Shown piece after piece: positions 48,837 through 56,401 of a DNA stretch of 57,528 nt. Each line of letters starts with the position of its first letter. Within the stretch, counting starts at the first letter, position 1. The notes below the pieces were generated by a model. It was not told where the DNA came from. It worked only from the letters and a program-made list of their open reading frames with translations, and ran no database searches. This stretch comes from Nitrospira sp. GTDB lineage: Bacteria; Nitrospirota; Nitrospiria; Nitrospirales; Nitrospiraceae. The translations under genes and the position numbers were made by a program. The DNA lies in assembly GCA_024330945.1 (NCBI GenBank), contig JANDJJ010000002.1, positions 1 through 57,528 on the forward strand, written 5' to 3'.

Positions 48837-50134
48837 CTCTCGCATTCGGGCTGATCGCCACGGCTCTGATTCTGATCATCTTGGGAGTCCTTCTGCGCCC
48901 GCTCTTCAAGCAGGCCGCGACGGGAACGGGCATGGAGCGGGAGAAGACGCTGCCGGTCTATCGACAGCAATTTGCGGAACTCGAACAGGACAAATCCAGC
49001 GGATTGTTGACGGAGGAGCAATATCTGGCTGCGCGTCAGGAGTTAGAACGTCGTCTGTTGGAGGAGGTGGGCGTGGCGGAAAAAGGCACGGTGGCGGATC
49101 AGCCGATGAACGTGAAATACGTTGCGTTGGCGCTCGTCGTGCTTGTTCCGATGGCAAGCGGGGTCTTGTACTGGTCCTTGGGCAATCCGGTGGCCATGAC
49201 GCATCCGGCTGCGGGGGCGCTCTCCGCTTCGCAAGGTGATGTGGAAGACGATCGTCTGATGGCGGAGGGACTCAATACGTTGATTGAGCGATTGAAACAG
49301 AAACTGGAGCAGAATCCCGATGATGTGACGGGGTGGACTCTCTTGGCACGCTCCTATATGGTGATGGATCGCTATGCCGAGGCCGTGCCGGTTTTTGAAA
49401 AAGCCGTGGCGCTGAATCCCAACGACGCGAGCCTGCTCGCGGATTATGCCGATGCGCTCGGGGTTCATCAGGGACGCAAACTCGAAGGCAAGCCCGAGGC
49501 TCTGATCCAGAAGGCATTACGGCTTGACCCCAATAACGTGAAAGCCTTGATGCTCTCGGGTACCGTGGCCTTTAACCGGAAGGATTTTGCCGCGGCCATC
49601 AAGGATTGGGAACTGGCACGCACGAATCTGCCTCCGAATTCCGATCCGGAATCCACCGAGCAACTGACGGCCAGCATCAACGAAGCGAAGCGGCGGATGG
49701 GCGGAGCTCCATTGATGGCGATGGCAAATGCCGCGCTCGCTGAGTCATCGGTTCCTTCCGATCATCCCCCGATCAAGAAACAAGGCGGATCGCATGCGAT
49801 CACTGGCAAGGTGGTCTTAGGACCTGGCATGGAGGCCAAGTCTTCCGGGGCCGACACGTTGTTCGTCTTCGCGAAGGATCCGAACGGTCCGCCGATGCCG
49901 GTGTCGATCGTACGCGCGACGAAAAAAGATCTGCCGTTTACCTTTAGGCTTGATGATTCGACCAGTCCGATGCCCTCCCGCAAATTATCCGACCTTGAAA
50001 CGGTGGTGATTGTGGCGCGTCTTTCCCGATCAGGGACGGCTATGCCTGGGAGCGGAGACCTTGAAGGGATGAGCCAGCCGATCAAGCCGGGAACGGAAGG
50101 CATTACGATTGTCATTGATCGTCAGCGACCGTGA
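48833..50134 (+). CDS. ccmI: Cytochrome c maturation TPR protein CcmI
   Basis: Apocytochrome chaperone that presents the CxxCH segment to the haem lyase. 433 residues: two membrane helices (about 2-22 and 88-106) enclosing a cytoplasmic leucine-zipper-like loop (YRQQFAELEQDKSSGLLTEE), TPR repeats (about 140-275, WTLLARSYMVMDRYAEAVPV) and a C-terminal beta domain (about 310-430, HAITGKVVLGPGM onward). The C-terminal domain resembles that of proteobacterial CcmI. Last gene of the ccm operon, 242 bases before haoA. Confidence 0.93.
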   Translation: MTLAFGLIATALILIILGVLLRPLFKQAATGTGMEREKTLPVYRQQFAELEQDKSSGLLTEEQYLAARQELERRLLEEVGVAEKGTVADQPMNVKYVALALVVLVPMASGVLYWSLGNPVAMTHPAAGALSASQGDVEDDRLMAEGLNTLIERLKQKLEQNPDDVTGWTLLARSYMVMDRYAEAVPVFEKAVALNPNDASLLADYADALGVHQGRKLEGKPEALIQKALRLDPNNVKALMLSGTVAFNRKDFAAAIKDWELARTNLPPNSDPESTEQLTASINEAKRRMGGAPLMAMANAALAESSVPSDHPPIKKQGGSHAITGKVVLGPGMEAKSSGADTLFVFAKDPNGPPMPVSIVRATKKDLPFTFRLDDSTSPMPSRKLSDLETVVIVARLSRSGTAMPGSGDLEGMSQPIKPGTEGITIVIDRQRP

Positions 50135-50218
50135 GGCTCTCTTGCCAGCTTTTCGTTAAAAGATTTAGGTGCCGCGCGAATTTCAGGAGGCCAGATTCTC
50201 GTGACATCCGAAATATTC

Positions 50219-50248
50219 TTGACAATTGATGAGCCATTGGGATATATG
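50219..50248 (+). promoter_or_regulatory. Promoter and leader of the hao operon
   Basis: TTGACA (50219-50224, perfect -35) is followed after 17-18 bases by ATATAT/TATATG (50242-50248). Transcription would start near 50255, giving a 5' leader of about 120 bases that contains an inverted repeat CTGAAAT...ATTTCAG (50292-50298 with 50316-50322) and an AAAGGAG ribosome site before the haoA ATG. Confidence 0.6.
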
Positions 50249-50376
50249 AGCGCGGCGCTCAAGAACCGTGGTGTGCGCGGCGTGTTGGATTCTGAAATTT
50301 TTTAAATTGAAAGGTATTTCAGTATTCGTGAAATAAACGTGGGATGTGACCCACTATCAACAAAAGGAGCGTGACG

Positions 50377-52086
50377 ATGAGCAGCAAGTTTGCGCAGAAG
50401 TTTGTTATGCTCGTCTGCGGCGTTTTACTGGCCGCACCGGTGCAAGCGGACTTCCCGACGGTGCCGAAGGAAACCTATGAGGCACTGAAGATCGACCGTT
50501 CGGCTTCTCCGAAGGAGCTGTATGAGGCTCTGGTGAAGAGGTACCTCGATCCTGAGCAAGGGGCCGGAAAGGGAATTTATGGTCAGTACTGGGAGCCCGT
50601 CACTTTCAGTAAGTATTTCGACCCCACGACGTTTTACAAGCCGCCTCAGGCCGTCAAGGAAGTCGCCAGTCGTGAGCAGTGCGTCAAGTGTCATACGGAC
50701 GAATCGCCGGGGTGGGTGGCTGCGTGGAAGCGTAGTACGCATGCCAATCTCGATAAGATTCGCAAACTGACGCCGAAGGATGAAACCTATTACAAGAAGG
50801 CGAAGCTTGAGCAAATCGAGGAAAACCTTCGGTCGATGGGGAAGTTGGGCAAGGGGGAGCAGCTAAAAGAAGTCGGGTGTATTGATTGTCACTTTGAAAT
50901 CAACGCCAAGGGCAAGGCCGATCACCGCAAGGACATTAAGTTGGCGACGGCGAACACCTGCGGCACTTGCCATCTGCAGGAATTCGCCGAACGGGAGTCA
51001 GAGCGGGATACTGTCATATGGCCGAAAGATCAGTGGCCCAAGGGCCGTCCTTCGCACGCTTTGGATTATAAGGCCAATGTAGAGGTGGACGTTTATGCCG
51101 GGATGCCTCAAAGGGAAATCGCCGACGGGTGTACCGGTTGTCACGTCAATCAGAACAAGTGCGATACGTGTCACTCGCGTCATGAATTCTCGGTGGCGGA
51201 ATCGCGTAAACCTGAAAATTGCGCCCAATGTCACAGCGGGGCCGACCACAATAACTGGGAGGCTTACTCTCTCTCCAAACACGGATTGAAATATCAGAGA
51301 GACAAAGATAAGTGGAATTTCAATATTCCTATCAAAGAAGCCATCGCCAAAGGTGGATTGAGTGCCCCGACATGCCAATTTTGCCACATGGAATATCAAG
51401 GCAAGATAACCCACAATGTGGTGCGCAAGGTTCGATGGGCAAACTATCCGTTCGTTCCTGGCATCCGAGAGAACATCTCGACCGATTGGTCCGAGAAGCG
51501 TCTCGATGCTTGGGTCAAGACCTGTACGAACTGTCACTCGGAAAGTTATGCTCGTGCCTGGTTGGAATTCATGGACAAGGGTACGTACTCCGGTCTCGAC
51601 AAATACGATGAGGCACATCACGTCGTCGAAGAACAGTACAAGGCCGGGTTGTTGACGGGGCAAAAAACCAATAGGCCTGCGCCGCCTCCTCCGGTGAAAG
51701 ACGGCTTCGAGCAGTTCTTCCAGATTTATTGGTCAAAGGGGAATAACCCTGCGGCCAACGAGCTCAAGCTGTTTGAAATGGCGGAAGACCACCTGGTTCA
51801 ATTGCATGTCAGCTTGGCTCACCAGTATTGGGGATATACCTATACGGTTGGTTGGGCTGCGATGAATCGAGCCTATGTGGAAATCATGGATGATGACACT
51901 CGGCTTAAGGAAATGCAAAAGCTGCTGGCCCGCGTCGATAAGCTCGAAAGCGAGCGCAAGCACTCTCTGCTGGATCTTGATGGTCCAGGCGGAAAGCTGT
52001 CGATCGGGGGATTGGGCGGCGGCATGATGTTGGCCGGTACGTTGGCGATCGCTGGTTGGCGTCGACGAGAGAGGAAGGATCGTTGA
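50377..52086 (+). CDS. haoA: Hydroxylamine dehydrogenase (HAO), octahaem cytochrome c
   Basis: Oxidises hydroxylamine in the periplasm, the second step of ammonia oxidation (product nitric oxide or nitrite). 569 residues. Signal peptide about 1-24 (PVQA/DFP). Exactly eight CxxCH sites: 102, 168, 195, 252, 262, 282, 333 and 383. The catalytic Asp-His of P460 enzymes is at 290-291 ([11 protein letters not shown]), and the Tyr-rich segment [19 protein letters not shown] (485-503) matches the region whose Tyr cross-links haem P460 to the neighbouring subunit. That supports oxidation rather than the reductive octahaem relatives. The end has a C-terminal membrane helix after Gly-rich GGLGGG, then WRRRERK, as in several AOB proteins. 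An in-frame GTG two codons earlier is possible. Confidence 0.96.
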   Translation: MSSKFAQKFVMLVCGVLLAAPVQADFPTVPKETYEALKIDRSASPKELYEALVKRYLDPEQGAGKGIYGQYWEPVTFSKYFDPTTFYKPPQAVKEVASREQCVKCHTDESPGWVAAWKRSTHANLDKIRKLTPKDETYYKKAKLEQIEENLRSMGKLGKGEQLKEVGCIDCHFEINAKGKADHRKDIKLATANTCGTCHLQEFAERESERDTVIWPKDQWPKGRPSHALDYKANVEVDVYAGMPQREIADGCTGCHVNQNKCDTCHSRHEFSVAESRKPENCAQCHSGADHNNWEAYSLSKHGLKYQRDKDKWNFNIPIKEAIAKGGLSAPTCQFCHMEYQGKITHNVVRKVRWANYPFVPGIRENISTDWSEKRLDAWVKTCTNCHSESYARAWLEFMDKGTYSGLDKYDEAHHVVEEQYKAGLLTGQKTNRPAPPPPVKDGFEQFFQIYWSKGNNPAANELKLFEMAEDHLVQLHVSLAHQYWGYTYTVGWAAMNRAYVEIMDDDTRLKEMQKLLARVDKLESERKHSLLDLDGPGGKLSIGGLGGGMMLAGTLAIAGWRRRERKDR

Positions 52087-53132
52087 TTGCAACGCCTACG
52101 CTGAGCGAGCCTGTTAAGACTCGCTCAGCAAGTAAGTTCCTCCCGTCACTGGGAATTCTCCTAGTGGCGGGAGGCCTTTTTTTAGTGGGATGGTTTGTCT
52201 ATCTGTGGTTTCAACCGGAACCACCACCCTATCACTATCGTGTGGTTGAGGAGGGTGCTGCGGATAGATTCCCCAACCTGGGATTGGATAATTATTCAAA
52301 TCTGACAATCAGTAAGTTTGAAGTGCGAGTGGACGCAATCGATCAACCGCTCGCGTTTGTCTATCGTGCAAGCCGCTCCGGTTTCGACCCCGTCCTTCTG
52401 CATGTGGAAAATAAGTTTCCAGAGCCGATTTTGTCCATGGAAGAGGGGCTTGCAGAAACAATTGCCCTATCGTCTGCCATCGCTAAACATGTGCCGAACG
52501 ACGCCATCATCGTCGCATGGTGGGACACTTCAAGAAAATTGGCTCTTCTCTCTGATCGACCGACACTCTTCAGCTCTTATCTTGGCTTGCCGGTTATCGC
52601 CCCATCATATTGGAGAGACCGATTCGAGGCGATTGAGCGATATGAGCAGAAGTTTTGGGGGAACCAGCCTTCTCCGGAAGAACGTGCACAGTTTGATCGA
52701 TTTATTGAAGCTCTTATGGCTTACCCCCATCAGGGTGCCGCGATGTTGCGCGAGCTGGTTGGTTCGCGAGAAGCGTATGTGGTCGTGCATGTGAGCGACA
52801 TTTATAAGTTGGGGCTGATGCGCCCTGATCGCATAGACGTTGCCTTCAAGGATTTTCCTTTGACGGGAAATGTACATGGACTCAGCGGGCAGGTGAAGGC
52901 CTGGCTGACGAACAACGACTACACAAGCTATACGCTTCAGTCTCTCTCGGAGAAGCAAGTGCGTGCGTATTTTCTCCGAGAAAGCGGAGCCAGCAACATA
53001 CTGCTGGCGAAAATGCTGCCGTTTTCCAACTTTAGGCCGATGGATCTTGATGCGCTGCAATTGATACACAAAGAAGGTGGGTATTGGGTATACAAAATTC
53101 CTTCGGCCGAACAGATTCAACGGCAAAACTGA
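52083..53132 (+). CDS. haoB: HaoB, hydroxylamine oxidation-associated membrane protein
   Basis: Conserved partner of haoA in ammonia oxidisers; function not established. 349 residues with one N-terminal membrane helix (about 22-43) and a periplasmic domain. It contains no cysteine, so it is not a cytochrome. Recognisable conserved patches are [20 protein letters not shown] and [19 protein letters not shown]. The most likely start is TTG at 52083, which overlaps the haoA stop and has GAGGAAGGA just upstream; a TTG at 52056 inside haoA is the alternative. Base composition is visibly AT-rich. Named from operon position and family resemblance. Confidence 0.85.
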   Translation: MIATPTLSEPVKTRSASKFLPSLGILLVAGGLFLVGWFVYLWFQPEPPPYHYRVVEEGAADRFPNLGLDNYSNLTISKFEVRVDAIDQPLAFVYRASRSGFDPVLLHVENKFPEPILSMEEGLAETIALSSAIAKHVPNDAIIVAWWDTSRKLALLSDRPTLFSSYLGLPVIAPSYWRDRFEAIERYEQKFWGNQPSPEERAQFDRFIEALMAYPHQGAAMLRELVGSREAYVVVHVSDIYKLGLMRPDRIDVAFKDFPLTGNVHGLSGQVKAWLTNNDYTSYTLQSLSEKQVRAYFLRESGASNILLAKMLPFSNFRPMDLDALQLIHKEGGYWVYKIPSAEQIQRQN

Positions 53133-53271
53133 GTACATGCGGCGTAAAAACTGTGATGATAATCAGCGTGCAGTCATGGTATTTTAATCAAAGTAGGCAG
53201 TTTGAAAGACAACAAAGGGCATATCGTTATTCCGTGCGAACAAAAGTTCTTTTTTAGTGAAAGGAGTTACC

Positions 53272-53991
53272 GTGAACTATCGAGCAATATCCGCACTTGC
53301 CGCGGTAGCGGTTTTTCTTGCATTAACGGGAACTGCGTCAGCCGAAGGAACGTTTGAGGGTAGAAAAAAATGTTACAACTGTCATAAAGGCCAGGGAGAG
53401 TCGTGGGATAAAACGCTCCATGCCAAAGCGATGGAATCCCTCAAGCCGAATACGAGAAAAGAAGCCAAGCTCAAGGCAAAGCTTGATCCCAAAAAGGACT
53501 ATACCAAGGATAAGGATTGTGTGGGGTGTCACGTGACCGGCTGGGGTATGGAAGGCGGGTATACGATCGAAGAGCCGGACAAGTTTCTCGTGGGTGTGGG
53601 GTGTGAATCTTGCCATGGAGCAGGGAGCGATTATCGAAAGATCCACAGAAAAGCCGGCGAGGCATTTGAAAAGTCTCAAAAACAGACTCCTCGCGAGTCA
53701 CTGGCTGAGGCAGGGCAAGACTTCCAGTTTGTGGAGAAATGTAATGCGTGCCATCTGAACTACGAAGGGTCCGGATGGAAGGGCGTCAAAAAACCCTATA
53801 CGCCATTTACGCCGACCGTCGATAAAAAATATGCGTTTGATTTTGAGAAGTCTGTGAGAAATGACAAGGCTATGCATGAACACTTCAAGCTGGCTGGAAC
53901 CTTCACGGGACCACCCACTCCGAAGTTCCATGAAGAATTCCAGAAGAACGCCAAGCCGCCCGTGAAAGCGGATAAGGTCGAGGAGGACTGA
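53272..53991 (+). CDS. cycA: Tetrahaem cytochrome c554
   Basis: Periplasmic electron acceptor of HaoA, passing electrons to CycB. 239 residues: signal peptide 1-24 (GTASA/EGTF) and four CxxCH haem sites at 34 (CYNCH), 83 (CVGCH), 111 (CESCH) and 157 (CNACH). The spacing and the segment HVTGWGMEGGY are those of cytochrome c554. The start is GTG at 53272, with AAGGAG at six bases; a GTG at 53257 lies upstream of that site. A 139-base AT-rich gap without clear promoter separates it from haoB. The stop overlaps the cycB start. Confidence 0.94.
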   Translation: MNYRAISALAAVAVFLALTGTASAEGTFEGRKKCYNCHKGQGESWDKTLHAKAMESLKPNTRKEAKLKAKLDPKKDYTKDKDCVGCHVTGWGMEGGYTIEEPDKFLVGVGCESCHGAGSDYRKIHRKAGEAFEKSQKQTPRESLAEAGQDFQFVEKCNACHLNYEGSGWKGVKKPYTPFTPTVDKKYAFDFEKSVRNDKAMHEHFKLAGTFTGPPTPKFHEEFQKNAKPPVKADKVEED

Positions 53992-54596
53992 TGTCAGGAA
54001 AGGCCGGTACACTCATTCTTGGTGCGGTTCTGGGTATTGTGGGCGTCGCTGTCGTGTTTGGGGGTGAGGCCGCGATATCGAGAACAGAGTTTTGCATAAG
54101 CTGTCATTCTGAAATTTATCCCTACGAAGAGTTGAAAAAGTCTTCTCATTGGGGCGCCCTCGGGATGGACCCGGGTTGTAAAGATTGCCATGTGCCGCAA
54201 GGGTTTTCTAACTTCCACAAGGCGATTTATACCCACGTGGTGGACGGCGTACCGTTCTTGATCAAAGAATTCACGACGGACTATTCTACGGTCGAGAAAT
54301 TCAATGAGCATCGCCCGGAGGCTGCATACCGGGCCAGAATGAAACTCAAGGAATGGGATAGTCTGACATGTCGGGCTTGCCATAAAAATACAAAGCCTCC
54401 TGGTGCATCCGCGAAAGCAGCTCATGCCAAGATGCAAACCGAAGGCGCGACGTGTATTGATTGCCACCAGAATCTGGTGCATAAGAAAGTCCCCGAGCAT
54501 GATCTCAATGCCAGCTTGGCTCAGGGGAAACCCGTTCTGAAAGAAGTGAAAAAGAAGAAGGACGAGGACGAAGAGGAAGATGGAAAGGACGACTAA
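53991..54596 (+). CDS. cycB: Tetrahaem cytochrome cM552 (NapC/NirT family quinone reductase)
   Basis: Membrane-anchored cytochrome that hands HAO electrons to the quinone pool. 201 residues: uncleaved N-terminal anchor (about 6-28) and four CxxCH sites at 35 (CISCH), 63 (CKDCH), 127 (CRACH) and 155 (CIDCH). TEFCISCHSEI and HVPQGFSNFHKA...HVVDG are classical NapC/NirT patches. The tail (about 180-201) is an unusual run of alternating Lys and Asp/Glu. Coupled to cycA by TGATG; last gene of the hao operon. Confidence 0.94.
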   Translation: MSGKAGTLILGAVLGIVGVAVVFGGEAAISRTEFCISCHSEIYPYEELKKSSHWGALGMDPGCKDCHVPQGFSNFHKAIYTHVVDGVPFLIKEFTTDYSTVEKFNEHRPEAAYRARMKLKEWDSLTCRACHKNTKPPGASAKAAHAKMQTEGATCIDCHQNLVHKKVPEHDLNASLAQGKPVLKEVKKKKDEDEEEDGKDD

Positions 54597-54628
54597 CGAA
54601 TTTCTTCTTCGTTGCGCGTCCTGAGCTG

Positions 54629-54646
54629 ATCCGTCCTAGGACGGAT
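54629..54646. repeat. 18-base perfect palindrome after cycB
   Basis: ATCCGTCCTAGGACGGAT is its own reverse complement. It lies 33 bases after the cycB stop and before the terminator. It could be an operator-like site or a hairpin protecting the mRNA 3' end. Confidence 0.6.
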
Positions 54647-54669
54647 GCTTCATAAGCAAGCGTGAACTG

Positions 54670-54709
54670 GAGGGGGTACCTGATATTCAGGTCAGGTTCC
54701 CCCTCTTTC
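54670..54709 (+). terminator. Intrinsic terminator of the hao operon
   Basis: A 14-base arm (54670-54683, GAGGGGGTACCTGA) pairs with 54692-54705 except for one T-T mismatch, with an 8-base loop and TTT after it. The stem is nearly symmetrical, but the T-run is short on this strand, so efficiency is uncertain. It may also serve the convergent MOSC gene. Confidence 0.65.
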
Positions 54710-54823
54710 AGTTCGATGTCATAAGCTTTAGCGTGGTCAACAAAATTGTCTATCTGAAAGTATCCTCTTTTTCGTCGTAGCAACTACGTGCCAGGACGCC
54801 GTCTGTAAAGGTGGGAGAATCTA

Positions 54824-55588
54824 TTAATTAGGGCCAAAAAGTCTGGCGGCGCCGCTGCTGATCGTGCCGGTCGCGATACGTTTTCTCAAGGTTTCACGCC
54901 AACGCTCGCTAAGAAGGTGGCACTCCAATAGCCTTTGTGCCGCATCACCGTCTTGTGGACATTGGTGCATCACTTGATTGGCCGCATGCACGGTCCATTG
55001 CGGATAAGGGCGTTGGGTCAAGACCAACTGCGCCCCCGCCTCGATCGTTCCCTCTTTGAGGACGCGGAAATACCAGCCGGTACGACCCGTTTCCTGAACT
55101 TTGAGCGCGAAATCCCGTATGCGCCATCGCCGCGACAGTTTCCAACATGGTTGTCGAGGCTGCGAGATCTGAACGACGGCTTCTCCGACCGTAAAAATAT
55201 CTCCGATGCAGACGTCGGATTCCAGGCACCCGGTCGTCGTAAAGTTTTCTCCAAAGGCGCCATAAGGCAAATCTGCTAATCCGAGCGTGCGTTCCCAATA
55301 ACTATAATGTTCCAAGGGGTAGACGTTGATCGCTTTTTCAGAACCGCCATGATTCACGAGATCTGCATGCCCATCGCCTTCCAAGTTGCATCGCCCGACC
55401 CGGAGAGGTCCACGAACGGGCTCCTTGAAAAAGCCGGTTGTCCATGGAGAGTCCATTCGATCTATCGCATCCGCGCTGCCGAACGCACGCGGCATCCCGA
55501 CTTGAATTGAATGCAGCGTGGCAACAAAGAAGCGACCGTGCGCATTGCTTCCACCACGGGGTTGAACGATAGAATCGGTTGTTTCCAA
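54824..55588 (-). CDS. MOSC-domain protein, YiiM-like
   Basis: A 254-residue molybdenum-cofactor sulfurase C-terminal (MOSC) domain protein of the YiiM branch. In E. coli YiiM reduces N-hydroxylated bases such as 6-hydroxylaminopurine with a Moco centre. Visible blocks: NHGGSEKAINVYPLEHYSYW, YGAFGENFTTTGC, DVCIGDIFTVGEAVVQISQP, QPCWKLSRRW (the conserved Cys that can bind molybdenum) and ETGRTGWYFRVLKEG, then the YiiM-type three-helix tail. The TTG at 55588 is preceded by GAAGGAGG at six to eight bases; a TTG at 55657 is open but poorer. It converges on the hao cluster. Confidence 0.88.
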   Translation of the reverse strand: METTDSIVQPRGGSNAHGRFFVATLHSIQVGMPRAFGSADAIDRMDSPWTTGFFKEPVRGPLRVGRCNLEGDGHADLVNHGGSEKAINVYPLEHYSYWERTLGLADLPYGAFGENFTTTGCLESDVCIGDIFTVGEAVVQISQPRQPCWKLSRRWRIRDFALKVQETGRTGWYFRVLKEGTIEAGAQLVLTQRPYPQWTVHAANQVMHQCPQDGDAAQRLLECHLLSERWRETLRKRIATGTISSGAARLFGPN

Positions 55589-55787
55589 GAGGAGGCCTCC
55601 TTCTACAAGCCATTTGAAATATCTGCCATGGGAGTATCTACACCGCAGATAAACCAAAGCAAGGTTATCGTCATTCCAGAAATCGAAAATGAGGCGGATA
55701 TGTAGCCTGGCCTCGTAGTCCGGTCTCGTGGGAGGCTGGTCAATAAGTCCCAGGCAGAACGACCGACTTGTGAGAGTTTCCCATCTT

Positions 55788-56207
55788 TCATCTCCCGCCG
55801 AATTTCATTCCATGCTCCCACCCGTAAAGAACCGCCTCGCGATGCTGACTCCAAGCGCCCAGTGTCCGTTCGTCCCATTGAGCCCGAGCCTGGGGTTCGA
55901 CGATGTTCCAGTTGACTTTCTGGTTCTCCGGATCGCGGGCCAGGTCAAACCCGTACTTATAGGCGAGTCGGTAATGATTGTAGCTGAACCCCGATGAGGC
56001 GTAATGCGACCGGTAATGAGCCTGAAATGAGGATTCAAGGGCTGTGAACTGATCAGGTTCACGTATTGAGCGCGCCTCCTCCTGCGCGTGCTGCGCGGTA
56101 AGATGCATCGTATTTACTCTGGGATGGTTGACCGGTATGAGGCGCAGAGTGACCCAGACGGCGGGGATGAGCAAAATGAGGAACCGAATCACCGTCGTAG
56201 ATTTCAT
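55788..56207 (-). CDS. Small exported protein of unknown function
   Basis: A 139-residue protein with an N-terminal hydrophobic helix (about 6-25), so secreted or anchored. The rest is rich in Tyr, His, Trp and Arg: HYRSHYASSGFSYNHYRLAY, KYGFDLARDPENQ and AWSQHREAVLYGWEHG. I have an impression of an uncharacterised domain with a YKYG-type core and a final GW found in stress-related proteins, but cannot name it. ATG at 56207 has GAGG nine bases upstream; an ATG 21 codons earlier is less likely. It sits between the MOSC gene and a DUF900 hydrolase, all on the minus strand. Confidence 0.65.
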   Translation of the reverse strand: MKSTTVIRFLILLIPAVWVTLRLIPVNHPRVNTMHLTAQHAQEEARSIREPDQFTALESSFQAHYRSHYASSGFSYNHYRLAYKYGFDLARDPENQKVNWNIVEPQARAQWDERTLGAWSQHREAVLYGWEHGMKFGGR

Positions 56208-56401
56208 AGAAAGCCTCGGCAGGATGAGCAATATGATACGGCAGGCCGATGGGGATTGCCATAGAAACAAACGGCCGCTGGCCTTGGCTTGCCATATTGA
56301 GCCCGCCTCAGGCTCGGTTTGTGGCCGAGCCTGAAGAGAAGTTTCCGAATGCGAGCAGAGAGCCGGTTGTTTTTGATCAAGACATCAGAGGGATGGATTT
56401 T

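Noticed and set aside
50377..52086. Reading HaoA as a nitrite-reducing octahaem relative or anammox hydrazine dehydrogenase
   Set aside because: The Tyr-rich P460 region, the HaoB/c554/cM552 partners and the C-terminal helix fit hydroxylamine dehydrogenase of ammonia oxidisers better.
54505..54783. Minus-strand 92-residue ORF over the end of cycB
   Set aside because: It overlaps cycB and the operon terminator, has no ribosome site and resembles no family.
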